A model generated the notes under the pieces. The model searched no databases. It was not told the DNA's origin and worked only from the letters and a program-made list of their open reading frames with translations. The position numbers were made by a program, and so were the translations under genes. A stretch of DNA of 64,000 bases. Origin: Pseudomonas laurentiana (GTDB lineage Bacteria; Pseudomonadota; Gammaproteobacteria; Pseudomonadales; Pseudomonadaceae). The DNA lies in the NCBI RefSeq assembly GCF_014648275.1, contig NZ_BMQU01000003.1, forward strand, positions 124,001 to 188,000. Direction: 5' to 3'. Positions 52,655 to 61,085 of this stretch are shown in pieces. Numbering within the stretch: the stretch's first letter is position 1; each line of letters opens with the position of its first letter.

Positions 52655-52690
52655 CGTTAATGTGTTAGCGTTATAATTAATATGTTAACG
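52655..52690. promoter_or_regulatory. Two tandem HpaR-operator candidates before hpaG1
   Basis: CGTTAATGTGTTAGCG (52655-52670) and AATTAATATGTTAACG (52675-52690) share 12 of 16 bases with a 20-bp period (about two helical turns). They lie between divergent hpaG1 and hpaA, where the operon promoter must be, and resemble the sites at 53842 and 55161. Confidence 0.6.
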
Positions 52691-52809
52691 ATCGTCAAGG
52701 TATTTGCCATCGTGCCGACCTGTGCCGCGGCGGTGGTACGATGGGCAAACGCTGCGTGGCTTGGGAACAGGACCAGGGTGGCGGCCAAGACCAGCATGAG
52801 TAGCCCGCG

Positions 52810-53712
52810 ATGAAAGATCGCCATCCGATTCCGAACATCAACATTGGCAAGGTGTACGACCAGCGTTACAGCGACAGCGAAGTGCATTACGACAAGCTGG
52901 GCAATCTCGCCGGCTTTTTCGGTCGCAACATGCCGGTGCATCGGCACGACCGCTTTGTTCAGGTGCACTACGTCAAAAGCGGTACGGTCCGGGTCTACCT
53001 GGATGACCAGCAGTACGTGGAGTCGGGGCCGATGTTCTTCCTTACGCCGCCGACCATCCCGCACTCGTTTGTCACCGAAGCCGATGCCGACGGTCACGTC
53101 CTCACCGTGCGCCAGCAACTGGTCTGGCAACTGATGGAGGCTGAACCCGGTTTGATCCCAGGGCCGCGTCTGCCGGCTGCTTGCGTTGCCCTCGGTCGAC
53201 TGTCGGGGCAGTATCAGGAAGAGGCACGTCGCCTGGAGTTTCTGTTCGAGACGCTGCGCGAAGAAACCAGCCTGCCGTTGCCCGGCCACGCGTCGGCGTT
53301 GTCGAGCCTGACGCGTTTGATCATGATCAGCCTGCTGCGACTGTGTGCCAATTCGCTTGAGGCGACACCAGCCCGTCACGAAGACTTGCAGATCTTTCAC
53401 CGTTTCAATGAGCTGATCGAGCGTCACTATCTTGAGCACTGGACGTTGTCGGCCTATGCCTCTGCCATCGGCGTGACCGAGGCGCGACTGAATGATGTCT
53501 GTCGACGCATCGCCGACTTGCCCTCCAAGCGCCTGGTGCTGGAGCGTGTCATGCAGGAAGCGAAGCGTTTGTTGTTGTTTACCGGCGGCTCGGCGAACGA
53601 AATCTGTTATCAGCTGGGGTTCAAGGACCCGGCGTATTTCAGCCGGTTTTTCCAGCGTTATGCGCAGATGACGCCGGGCGAGTACCGTCAACGTCAGGTC
53701 GGTTTGCGATAG
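52810..53712 (+). CDS. hpaA: AraC-family activator HpaA
   Basis: A 300-residue regulator with a cupin N-terminus (MPVHRHDRFVQVHYVKSGTV, FFLTPPTIPHSFVTE) and a C-terminal AraC domain (WTLSAYASAIGVTEARLNDV, EICYQLGFKDPAYFSRFFQR). The opening KDRHPIPNINIGKVYDQRY matches HpaA, the 4-hydroxyphenylacetate-responsive activator of the hydroxylase genes in enteric bacteria. It is divergent from the hpaG1 operon. Confidence 0.9.
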   Translation: MKDRHPIPNINIGKVYDQRYSDSEVHYDKLGNLAGFFGRNMPVHRHDRFVQVHYVKSGTVRVYLDDQQYVESGPMFFLTPPTIPHSFVTEADADGHVLTVRQQLVWQLMEAEPGLIPGPRLPAACVALGRLSGQYQEEARRLEFLFETLREETSLPLPGHASALSSLTRLIMISLLRLCANSLEATPARHEDLQIFHRFNELIERHYLEHWTLSAYASAIGVTEARLNDVCRRIADLPSKRLVLERVMQEAKRLLLFTGGSANEICYQLGFKDPAYFSRFFQRYAQMTPGEYRQRQVGLR

Positions 53713-53841
53713 AGCGTGCATGGCGCCACTGCCTTTTTTACTGACGGATAGTGGTGCCTGCCGGGCAGGGCGGAAATGGCTTTTCCGGGTGATGTATTGC
53801 ACTTTTCATGGACGGTAGGCGGCAGGTCTCTTCATTTGCAT

Positions 53842-53857
53842 AGTTAATATGCTAACG
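53842..53857. promoter_or_regulatory. HpaR-operator candidate before the Bcr/CflA exporter
   Basis: AGTTAATATGCTAACG matches the second hpaG1 site at 14 of 16 bases and lies 34 bases before the exporter start. This suggests the exporter belongs to the hpa regulon. Confidence 0.5.
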
Positions 53858-53890
53858 TTCTCTTCCCTGTTCGCCGATACTTGCCTACCC

Positions 53891-55132
53891 ATGTCTACTA
53901 TTGCCCGCCCTGACCGCTTGCTTGTGTTGCTGGCTGCGCTTGTTGCCTTTGCCCCGTTGTCGATCGATACCTACCTGCCCAGCTTGCCGGAAATTGCCAA
54001 CAACCTCGCGGCCAGTCAGCCTCAGGTGCAAATGACCATTGGCGTTTTTCTCCTTGGCCTGTGCGTCGGCATGTTGTTTTACGGGCCGCTTTCCGACCGC
54101 TTTGGTCGCCGCCCGATTCTTCTGGCCGGCCTGGCGCTGTACCTGGTGGCCAGTGTCGGCTGCATGGCTGCATCCAGTGTTGAGCAGTTGATCGTCTGGC
54201 GTTTTTTTCAGGCGTTGGGCGGTGCCGCAGCGTCGGTGCTGGCCAGGGCCATTGTCAGGGACCTGTACCCATTGAATGAAGCCGCGCGGGCGCTGTCCCT
54301 GATGCACCTGGTGACGATGATTGCGACCTTGGCGGCGCCACTGGCGGGCAGTGCGCTGCTGAGTCTGAGTGGCTGGCGCAGTATCTTCGCAGCATTACTG
54401 CTGTTCTCGGTGCTGTGCCTGTTGGCGTCGTTGCGCTGGATTCCAGAAACCCACCCGGCCAGCCGCCGCGGCCGTTCGGTAGGGGCGGCGTTTGCTGCCT
54501 ATTGGCACATCGGCACGCAACGCCGGGCCTTGGGCTGCATTCTGTGCATGGGGTTCTCCTTTGGCGGCATGTTTGCCTTTATTACCGCCTCGCCCTTCGT
54601 CTATGTGGAGTATTTTGGCGTTTCGCCAAGCGACTATGCCTGGCTGTTCGGCATGAACATCGCCGGGATCATTGTCATGACCTTCGTCAACGCACGGCTG
54701 GTCACTCGGGTGGGGACGCTGCCAATGTTGGCGGTGGGTGCTGTGTTGGCGGCACTGTCGGGGGCGGCGCTGGCCGTGGTTGGCCTTACCGAAATGGCAA
54801 GCCTGGCGGCGATGGCGACCTGCATCATTGTGTATGTCAGCGTGACCGGGCTGCTGGGGGCCAACAGTGTGGCGCGCCTGTTGACCTTGTACCCACAGCA
54901 GGCAGGCGCCGCCGCTGGTTTGGCGGTGTCCGGGCAGTTTGCCTGCGGTGCCGGGTTTAGTGCGTTGGTCAGCTACTTCGCCAATGGCACGCCATTGCCG
55001 ATGTGCCTGGCGATGGCCGCTGCCGGTGTTGGCAGCCTTGGCGCATTTCTGTTGATCTATCAGGGGCGTGGCGAGGCGTCCTCCGGGGCGGCAGGGCAGT
55101 TCCAGGCGGGAAGAGCGCCAGGAGGTCGCTAA
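53891..55132 (+). CDS. Bcr/CflA-family MFS exporter
   Basis: A 413-residue MFS protein with 12 membrane segments and the Bcr opening (FAPLSIDTYLPSLPEIANNL, then GMLFYGPLSDRFGRRPILLA, the motif-A loop). Relatives export bicyclomycin, chloramphenicol or other small molecules. Here it lies between hpaA and hpaR behind an hpa-type operator, so it may export aromatic intermediates. I chose the ATG at 53891; one at 53849 overlaps the operator. Confidence 0.85.
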   Translation: MSTIARPDRLLVLLAALVAFAPLSIDTYLPSLPEIANNLAASQPQVQMTIGVFLLGLCVGMLFYGPLSDRFGRRPILLAGLALYLVASVGCMAASSVEQLIVWRFFQALGGAAASVLARAIVRDLYPLNEAARALSLMHLVTMIATLAAPLAGSALLSLSGWRSIFAALLLFSVLCLLASLRWIPETHPASRRGRSVGAAFAAYWHIGTQRRALGCILCMGFSFGGMFAFITASPFVYVEYFGVSPSDYAWLFGMNIAGIIVMTFVNARLVTRVGTLPMLAVGAVLAALSGAALAVVGLTEMASLAAMATCIIVYVSVTGLLGANSVARLLTLYPQQAGAAAGLAVSGQFACGAGFSALVSYFANGTPLPMCLAMAAAGVGSLGAFLLIYQGRGEASSGAAGQFQAGRAPGGR

Positions 55133-55160
55133 CGTCCTGACGCGTCACAATTCGAAATTT

Positions 55161-55176
55161 GTTAACATGTTTATTT
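55161..55176. promoter_or_regulatory. HpaR-operator candidate before hpaR
   Basis: GTTAACATGTTTATTT with the core TTAACATG lies 70 bases upstream of hpaR. It matches the family motif less exactly (10 of 16 to the exporter site, shifted by one base). This fits autoregulation. Confidence 0.4.
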
Positions 55177-55245
55177 TGTGGGGCGCCCTTGCTGCGACGT
55201 TGAGGCGCCCTTAAACTGCCACCTCATTCACTGTTTAACTCAATC

Positions 55246-55668
55246 ATGGCTATTCCCAGACCTTCCCTGACCCTCACGTTGCTTCAAGCGCGTGAAGCGA
55301 CCATGTCCTTCTTCCGCCCGGCGTTGAACGCCCAAGACCTGACCGAGCAGCAGTGGCGGGTCATCCGCATCCTGCGTCAGCAGGGCGAACTGGAAAGCCA
55401 TCAACTCGCTCACCTGGCATGCATCCTCAAGCCAAGCATGAGCGGTGTGCTCAAGCGCCTGGAGCGTGACGGCCTGGTTTCACGGCGCAAGTCCACCGAA
55501 GATCAGCGGCGTATCTTCATCAGCCTGACTGTACAGGGCCATCAGTGCTTTCTGGAAATGAGCGAGCAGATGGAGCGTAACTACCAGGAGATCCAGCGTC
55601 AGTTCGGTGAAGAGAAACTCGACCAACTGATGGGCCTGCTGAACGAATTGAAGAAGATCAAACCCTGA
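55246..55668 (+). CDS. hpaR: MarR-family repressor HpaR
   Basis: A 140-residue MarR protein (PSLTLTLLQAREATMSFFRP, LTEQQWRVIRILRQQGELES, LKPSMSGVLKRLERDGLVSR, DQRRIFISLT), the HpaR pattern. HpaR represses the hpa meta-cleavage operon and is released by homoprotocatechuate-pathway compounds. In this cluster it should bind the TTAA-Y-ATG-Y-TAA sites. Confidence 0.92.
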   Translation: MAIPRPSLTLTLLQAREATMSFFRPALNAQDLTEQQWRVIRILRQQGELESHQLAHLACILKPSMSGVLKRLERDGLVSRRKSTEDQRRIFISLTVQGHQCFLEMSEQMERNYQEIQRQFGEEKLDQLMGLLNELKKIKP

Positions 55669-55716
55669 GGGCGTGGGTTCCTGAATGGATGTATTGGCTC
55701 AACGCAGGAACTCTTT

Positions 55717-55917
55717 ATGAACGACGAGATTGATATTCACGAACCCGAGCACGATCACCTGCTCGATCATGAGTTCGATGAAGACTTCGACGCGGTAGAG
55801 GCTGAAGCCAACCCGCTGTTCGACCACGCCGATGACGAAGACAACGAAGACGACGACTCCGAGTGGGATGAGTTTGATCGCGAAGATCAGGACAGTTGGG
55901 AGCGTAGTCTCGACTGA
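55717..55917 (+). CDS. Small, strongly acidic protein of unknown function
   Basis: A 66-residue protein made largely of Asp and Glu (for example DDEDNEDDDSEWDEFDREDQ near the C-terminus), with His-rich spots near the N-terminus (EPEHDHLLDHEF). AGGAA lies seven bases before the ATG at 55717. Such a composition fits a metal or nucleic-acid-mimic or chaperone-like role, but no family is recognised. It follows hpaR by 48 bp. Confidence 0.5.
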   Translation: MNDEIDIHEPEHDHLLDHEFDEDFDAVEAEANPLFDHADDEDNEDDDSEWDEFDREDQDSWERSLD

Positions 55918-56204
55918 TCGCTGGTCATGATGCCTGCCTGCAACGGTCACTATTTCATACCCGCACGACGAGCCAGATCGCCCTAAAGTATCGTTTCAGC
56001 ACGGGCAAAGTGTTTTATCCCGATTTTGCCCGTCATTTCCCGACATTTTTTGTCACATTTCCCCGCTATCAAAATTTCTTCCTGCTCTTCATGTTATTAC
56101 CGTTTACGTAAAGGTAATCTTCGTCTAGTGTTTGCGTTTACGTAAAGGGAAGAACACCCGCAGCGCCATAACCAATAAAAATAATCAAGGTTAGAGGGCT
56201 ACAC
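55918..56204. other. Promoter region of the ABC operon
   Basis: This 287-base gap holds no gene. It is AT-rich around 56020-56110 and contains the two operator repeats listed separately. Confidence 0.4.
56101..56148. promoter_or_regulatory. Tandem CGTTTACGTAAAGG operator
   Basis: The 14-base CGTTTACGTAAAGG occurs at 56101-56114 and exactly again at 56135-56148, 34 bp apart. Each contains the perfect palindrome TTTACGTAAA. They lie 57 bp before the first ABC gene and are the likely site of the operon's regulator. A half-site, TGTTTACGTC, recurs at 57721. Confidence 0.65.
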
Positions 56205-56981
56205 ATGTCACCAGAGTTCGTGTTGGAAACACGTGGCTTGACCAAGGAATTTCGCGGTTTCACCGCGGTCGACTCGGTAGATCTACGTGTGCAGAAGGGA
56301 CACATCCACGCGCTGATCGGGCCTAACGGGGCCGGTAAAACCACCGTATTCAACCTCCTCACCAAGTTCCTCACGCCCACCCGTGGAGAGATCCACTACC
56401 TCGGCAAGCCGATTACCGGCATGCAACCCAACGAAATCGCCCGTCTCGGTCTGGTGCGTTCCTTCCAGATATCGGCCGTTTTTGGCCACATGAGTGTGGT
56501 GGAGAACGTGCGGGTAGCGCTGCAGCGCAAGTTGCGCAACTCGTTTCATTTCTGGAAGTCCGAACGCAGCCTCGATGCCCTCAATGAGCGCGCGTTGCAG
56601 ATGCTGGATGATGTCGACCTGCTGTCCTATGCCGATACATTGACCATCGAGTTGCCCTACGGGCGCAAGCGCGCCCTGGAGTTGGCAACCACGCTGGCGC
56701 TGGACCCGACGGTGCTGTTGCTCGACGAGCCGACCCAGGGTATGGGGCACGAGGACGTAGAGATGGTCATTGGCCTGGTGCGCCGCGCTGCAGTAGGGCG
56801 CACGGTGCTGATGGTGGAGCACAACCTCAATGTGGTCAGCCAGTTGTGCGACCGCATCACGGTACTGGCCCGTGGCTCTATCCTCGCTGAAGGTGACTAT
56901 GCCAGCGTTTCGGCTAACCCACAGGTGCGTGAAGCCTACCTGGGCAGTGAAGCGGTCAGCCTCGAGGAGGCCCACGCATGA
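56205..56981 (+). CDS. Branched-chain-type ABC transporter ATPase (LivG-like)
   Basis: A 258-residue ATPase with Walker A GPNGAGKTT (about residues 40-48), a signature region ELPYGRKRALE and Walker B TVLLLDEPTQGMG. It powers HAAT-type uptake with LivF, LivH and LivM. Its end overlaps the next ATPase by four bases. The substrate is more likely an aromatic acid than a branched-chain amino acid in this setting; that is inference. Confidence 0.9.
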   Translation: MSPEFVLETRGLTKEFRGFTAVDSVDLRVQKGHIHALIGPNGAGKTTVFNLLTKFLTPTRGEIHYLGKPITGMQPNEIARLGLVRSFQISAVFGHMSVVENVRVALQRKLRNSFHFWKSERSLDALNERALQMLDDVDLLSYADTLTIELPYGRKRALELATTLALDPTVLLLDEPTQGMGHEDVEMVIGLVRRAAVGRTVLMVEHNLNVVSQLCDRITVLARGSILAEGDYASVSANPQVREAYLGSEAVSLEEAHA

Positions 56982-57700
56982 GCAGCCTGAATGTTCCGGA
57001 CTTCGAGCAACTGCGGGTCAGTGATCTGCATGCCTTCTATGGCGAATCGCACATCCTGCACGGCATCGACCTGCAGGTACGGCGTGGCGAACTGGTCACC
57101 TTGCTAGGGCGTAACGGCGCGGGGCGCTCGACGACCTTGCGCGCGATCATGAATCTGGTGGGCCGCCGCACCGGTTCGATCATGGTCAATGGCAACGAGA
57201 CCATCGGCATCGCCGCTCACCTGATCCCGCGTCTGGGGGTCGGATACTGCCCTGAAGAGCGCGGTATCTTTGCCAGCCTCAACGTCGAGGAAAACCTGCT
57301 GTTGCCGCCGATGGTGCGCAGCGATGGCATGAGCCTGGACGACATCTACGCGATGTTCCCCAACCTCTATGAGCGCCGTTTCAGCCAGGGCACACGTTTG
57401 TCCGGTGGCGAGCAGCAGATGCTGGCGATGGCGCGCATCCTGCGTACCGGGGCCAACCTGCTGCTGCTCGATGAGATCACCGAGGGCCTGGCGCCGGTCA
57501 TCGTGCAGAAACTGGCCGAGGTGCTGATCAAACTCAAGCAGAAGGGGCTGACCATCGTCCTGGTGGAACAGAACTTTCGTTTTGCGGCGCCGCTGGCCGA
57601 CCGTCATTACCTGATGGATCACGGGCAGATTGTCGAGGAAATCAGCGCTGCCGAACTGGGCGCAAAACAGGATCTGCTCAACCGCTGTCTCGGCGTCTGA
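56978..57700 (+). CDS. Branched-chain-type ABC transporter ATPase (LivF-like)
   Basis: A 240-residue ATPase with Walker A written GRNGAGRSTTL, in which the usual lysine is arginine, then signature LSGGEQQMLAMAR and Walker B LLLLDEITEGLAPVI. The sequence CGC at the codon is clear. Arg in this position is seen in some LivF-type proteins, so activity is still possible, perhaps through the LivG partner. It overlaps the LivG-like gene by four bases. Confidence 0.88.
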   Translation: MSSLNVPDFEQLRVSDLHAFYGESHILHGIDLQVRRGELVTLLGRNGAGRSTTLRAIMNLVGRRTGSIMVNGNETIGIAAHLIPRLGVGYCPEERGIFASLNVEENLLLPPMVRSDGMSLDDIYAMFPNLYERRFSQGTRLSGGEQQMLAMARILRTGANLLLLDEITEGLAPVIVQKLAEVLIKLKQKGLTIVLVEQNFRFAAPLADRHYLMDHGQIVEEISAAELGAKQDLLNRCLGV

Positions 57701-57729
57701 ACGCCGTTTAACCCCTGTGCTGTTTACGT

Positions 57730-57751
57730 CGGCGTGGTTTCAGTCACGCCG
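57730..57751. promoter_or_regulatory. Hairpin before the binding-protein gene
   Basis: CGGCGTG and CACGCCG form a perfect 7-bp stem with an 8-base loop, between the LivF-like gene and the binding-protein gene, with a half operator at 57721. It probably stabilises the mRNA or splits expression of the abundant binding protein. Confidence 0.4.
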
Positions 57752-57808
57752 GGCGGGGGGCGCTTTGCCCTTTACAACAACAATAACTGTGGAACGTGGG
57801 TGAACTAC

Positions 57809-59023
57809 ATGAAGGTTTTCCAAAAGACTGCTTGCGCCATGCTCGCCTCCAGCCTTATTGCCGGTGCGGCCCAGGCCCAGATCAGCGACGATGAAATTCG
57901 CATTGGTTACCTGGCCGACATGTCCGGGACCTACCGTGACCTTTCCGGCCCGGGCGGCCTGGAAGCGCTGAAAATGGCCGTCGAAGATTTCGGCGGTCAG
58001 GTCAATGGCAAGAAAATCGTGGTCTTCAGCGCCGATGACCTGAACAAGCCGGATGTCGGTGCCAACACCGTGCGCCAGTGGGTCGATGAGCGCAATGTCG
58101 ACATGGTCACCGGGATGGTGGCGTCCTCGGTGGTACTGGCGGCAAGCAAGGTGGTGGAACAGTCCGGCAAGCTGGCGCTGATTTCTGGTGCGGCGGCGTC
58201 CAGCCTGACCAACGAATACTGCTCGCCCAACCATATCCACTGGACCTATGACTCTTACGCCCTGGCCAACGGTACGGCCAAGTCGGTACTCGCTTCCGGT
58301 GGCAAGAACTGGTTCATCCTGACGGCCGACTATGCCTTTGGCCATGCGATGGAGAAGGACATCACCAAGGTTGTCCAGAGTGACGGGGGCAAGGTGGTCG
58401 GTACGGTTCGTCATCCGTTCCCTAGCAGTGATTTCTCCTCCTACATCCTCCAGGCCCAGGGTTCTGGTGCTGACGTGATCGCCTTCGCCAACGCAGGTGC
58501 CGATACGGTCAACTCACTGATGACCGCAAGCCAGTTCGGTGTTGCCCAGTCCGGGCAGAAACTGGCGGGCATGGTGGTGTTCCTCAATGACATCCATGCC
58601 ATGGGTCTGGACGTCACTCAAGGGTTGATGCTGACCACCGGCTGGTACTGGGACATGAATGATGAAAGCCGTGCCTGGGCCCAGCGCTACTACAAACGCG
58701 TCGGCAAGATGCCGGGCATGGTTCCGGCGGGCATCTACTCGGCCACCACCAATTACCTGAATGCAATCAAGGCCACCGGCAGTGATGAAGCCCAGGCGGT
58801 GCGTACCCAGATGATGGCCACGCCGGTCAACGACATGTTTGCCAAGAACGGCAAGATCCGCGCTGACGGCCGCATGGTTCATGACATGTACCTGGCACAG
58901 GTGAAGACCCCGGCCGAGTCGAAAGGGGAGTGGGACCTGTACAAGATCGTCAGCACCATCCCCGGCGATGAGGCCTACCGGCCGCTGTCCGAAAGCGCCT
59001 GCAAACTGCTGCCGAAAGGCTGA
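57809..59023 (+). CDS. Periplasmic substrate-binding protein of HAAT ABC transporter
   Basis: A 404-residue periplasmic protein with signal peptide (MKVFQKTACAMLASSLIAGA, then AQAQ) and a Leu/Ile/Val-binding-type fold (IRIGYLADMSGTYRDLSGPG, ALKMAVEDFGGQVNGKKIVV). I chose the ATG at 57809 because it begins the signal peptide. Similar proteins in Pseudomonas and Rhodopseudomonas bind aromatic acids. A hairpin follows at 59045-59070. Confidence 0.88.
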   Translation: MKVFQKTACAMLASSLIAGAAQAQISDDEIRIGYLADMSGTYRDLSGPGGLEALKMAVEDFGGQVNGKKIVVFSADDLNKPDVGANTVRQWVDERNVDMVTGMVASSVVLAASKVVEQSGKLALISGAAASSLTNEYCSPNHIHWTYDSYALANGTAKSVLASGGKNWFILTADYAFGHAMEKDITKVVQSDGGKVVGTVRHPFPSSDFSSYILQAQGSGADVIAFANAGADTVNSLMTASQFGVAQSGQKLAGMVVFLNDIHAMGLDVTQGLMLTTGWYWDMNDESRAWAQRYYKRVGKMPGMVPAGIYSATTNYLNAIKATGSDEAQAVRTQMMATPVNDMFAKNGKIRADGRMVHDMYLAQVKTPAESKGEWDLYKIVSTIPGDEAYRPLSESACKLLPKG

Positions 59024-59044
59024 TCGGCACCTGAATCAGGCTAC

Positions 59045-59070
59045 ACGCCCGGTTGCTTGCAGCCGGGTGT
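59045..59070. promoter_or_regulatory. Hairpin after the binding-protein gene
   Basis: ACGCCCGG and CCGGGTGT form an 8-bp stem (one G-U) with a 10-base loop right after the binding-protein stop. It likely protects the upstream mRNA, a common device for keeping binding protein in excess over the membrane subunits. Confidence 0.45.
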
Positions 59071-59096
59071 CACGGACTTCCAGCGGATGGTAATTC

Positions 59097-59984
59097 ATGA
59101 CTATCGTATTCGGCATTCCCCTGAGCGTATTGCTCGGTCAACTGCTGCTCGGGCTGATCAACGGGACGTTCTATGCCTTGCTCAGCCTGGGCCTGGCGAT
59201 CATCTTCGGCCTGCTGCGGATTATCAACTTTGCCCATGGTGCCCAGTACATGCTCGGTGCGTTCGCCGCCGTGCTTGGGTTCAACTACCTGGGGGTGAAC
59301 TATTGGGTCGCCCTGGTACTGGCGCCGCTACTGGTGGGTGCGCTGGGCATGCTCATCGAGCGCGGCCTGTTGCGACGCATTGCCGGTGAAGACCACCTCT
59401 ATGGCCTGCTGCTGACCTTTGGTCTGGCGCTGATCGTCGAAGGCGCCTTCGTCAAATTGTTTGGTGTTTCCGGTTCTTCCTATCCCATGCCAGAGCAACT
59501 CAAGGGCGGCTTCAACCTGGGCTTCATGTTCCTGCCAACCTACCGCGCCTGGGTGGTGTTAGCGGCCTTGGTGGTGTGTCTGGCGACCTGGTTCATGATT
59601 GAGCGCACACGCCTGGGCTCCTATCTGCGTGCAGGCACCGAGAACCCGAAACTGATGCAGGCGTTCGGCATCAACATGCCGCTGCTGATTACCCTGACCT
59701 ATGGCTTCGGTGCTGCCTTGGCGGCCTTCGCCGGGGTACTGGCGGCGCCGATCTATTCGGTGACGCCGACCATGGGCGCCAACCTGCTGATTGTGGTGTT
59801 CGCCGTGGTCGTGATCGGGGGTATGGGTTCGATCATGGGCGCGATTGTCACCGGTCTGGCCATGGGCCTGATTGAGGGGCTGACCAAGGTGTTTTATCCA
59901 GAGGCGGCCAACACGGTGGTGTTCCTGGTGATGGTGCTCGTATTGCTGGTTCGTCCTGCGGGACTGTTCGGGAAAGAGGTGTGA
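59097..59984 (+). CDS. ABC transporter permease (LivH-like)
   Basis: A 295-residue membrane subunit of the LivH family (LLLGLINGTFYALLSLGLAI, IFGLLRIINFAHGAQYMLGA), with about eight membrane segments. It pairs with LivM in the inner membrane. Its end lies directly at the start of the next permease. Confidence 0.92.
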   Translation: MTIVFGIPLSVLLGQLLLGLINGTFYALLSLGLAIIFGLLRIINFAHGAQYMLGAFAAVLGFNYLGVNYWVALVLAPLLVGALGMLIERGLLRRIAGEDHLYGLLLTFGLALIVEGAFVKLFGVSGSSYPMPEQLKGGFNLGFMFLPTYRAWVVLAALVVCLATWFMIERTRLGSYLRAGTENPKLMQAFGINMPLLITLTYGFGAALAAFAGVLAAPIYSVTPTMGANLLIVVFAVVVIGGMGSIMGAIVTGLAMGLIEGLTKVFYPEAANTVVFLVMVLVLLVRPAGLFGKEV

Positions 59985-59986
59985 CG

Positions 59987-60991
59987 ATGACGAGTCTGGA
60001 GATCAAGCAGGGCGCAGGTGTCCTGCAACCGAATGCCGTACAGGAGCGTCGTCAGGCAGCGGCAAGGCGCAAGCGCTGGTTCTATCTGGTGCTGATGGGC
60101 GTCGCGTTGCTCGCACCGTTGGCGGTGTACCCGGTGTTCCTGATGAAACTGCTGTGCTTTGCGCTGTTTGCCTGCGCATTCAACCTGTTACTGGGGTATG
60201 CCGGGTTGCTGTCGTTTGGCCATGCGGCGTTTCTTGCCTCGGGCGGCTACGTCACAGGGTATTTGTTGAGTACGTACAGCGGCCTGGGAACCGAGCTTGG
60301 AATTCTTGCCGGAACCCTGGCCTCCACTGCGTTGGGCCTGGTATTTGGCCTGTTGGCGATCCGGCGCCAGGGTATCTACTTTGCGATGATCACCCTGGCC
60401 TTGGCGCAGCTGGTGTTCTTCATCTTTGTCCAGGCGCCGTTTACCGGTGGCGAGAACGGTCTGCAGGGCGTGCCCCGTGGGCATCTGTTCGGGGTCTTCG
60501 ACCTGAACAACAACCTGACCCTGTACTACGTCGTTCTGGCTGTGTTCGTGTTCGGCTTCGCAGTGATCCAGCGCACCATCCATTCGCCGTATGGCCAGGT
60601 CCTCAAGGCGATCCGCGAGAACGAACCACGGGCGATCTCCCTGGGCTACAACGTCGAGGCCCACAAACTGCTGGCCTTTGTGATTTCCGCAGCGTTGACG
60701 GGCCTGGCCGGCGCGACCAAGACCGTGGTGTTCCAACTGGCTTCATTGACCGACGCTCACTGGCACATGTCCGGCGAAGTGATCCTGATGACCCTGCTCG
60801 GTGGCGTTGGCACGGTGTTCGGCCCATTGGTCGGTGCCGGCATCGTGGTCACCCTGCAGAGTTATCTCTCCAACGGACCATTGGGGGAGTGGGTGCACGT
60901 CATCCTCGGGTTGATCTTCGTCATCTGCGTGTTGCTGTTCCGGGTCGGCATCGTCGGCTGGGTGCTGAAACTCGCACGGCGCAATTTCTAA
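59987..60991 (+). CDS. ABC transporter permease (LivM-like)
   Basis: A 334-residue permease of the LivM family (ACAFNLLLGYAGLLSFGHAA, AIRRQGIYFAMITLALAQLV, AIRENEPRAISLGYNV, LLGGVGTVFGPLVGAGIVV). I chose the ATG at 59987 with GAGG seven bases before it; a GTG at 59981 overlapping the LivH stop is too close to that site. It forms the second membrane subunit. Confidence 0.92.
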   Translation: MTSLEIKQGAGVLQPNAVQERRQAAARRKRWFYLVLMGVALLAPLAVYPVFLMKLLCFALFACAFNLLLGYAGLLSFGHAAFLASGGYVTGYLLSTYSGLGTELGILAGTLASTALGLVFGLLAIRRQGIYFAMITLALAQLVFFIFVQAPFTGGENGLQGVPRGHLFGVFDLNNNLTLYYVVLAVFVFGFAVIQRTIHSPYGQVLKAIRENEPRAISLGYNVEAHKLLAFVISAALTGLAGATKTVVFQLASLTDAHWHMSGEVILMTLLGGVGTVFGPLVGAGIVVTLQSYLSNGPLGEWVHVILGLIFVICVLLFRVGIVGWVLKLARRNF

Positions 60992-61085
60992 GGGCAGCGT
61001 TGCAGGCAACGCTGGGGGAATACCGCGCAGACGTTGATCTGGGCTGGCTACGAGTGCATCAGCACGCTAATAAGAAGAGAGACCT

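Noticed and set aside
52657-53802. A 381-codon minus-strand frame opposite hpaA
   Set aside because: Overlaps the hpaA gene and the operator region; the AraC protein on the plus strand is clear.
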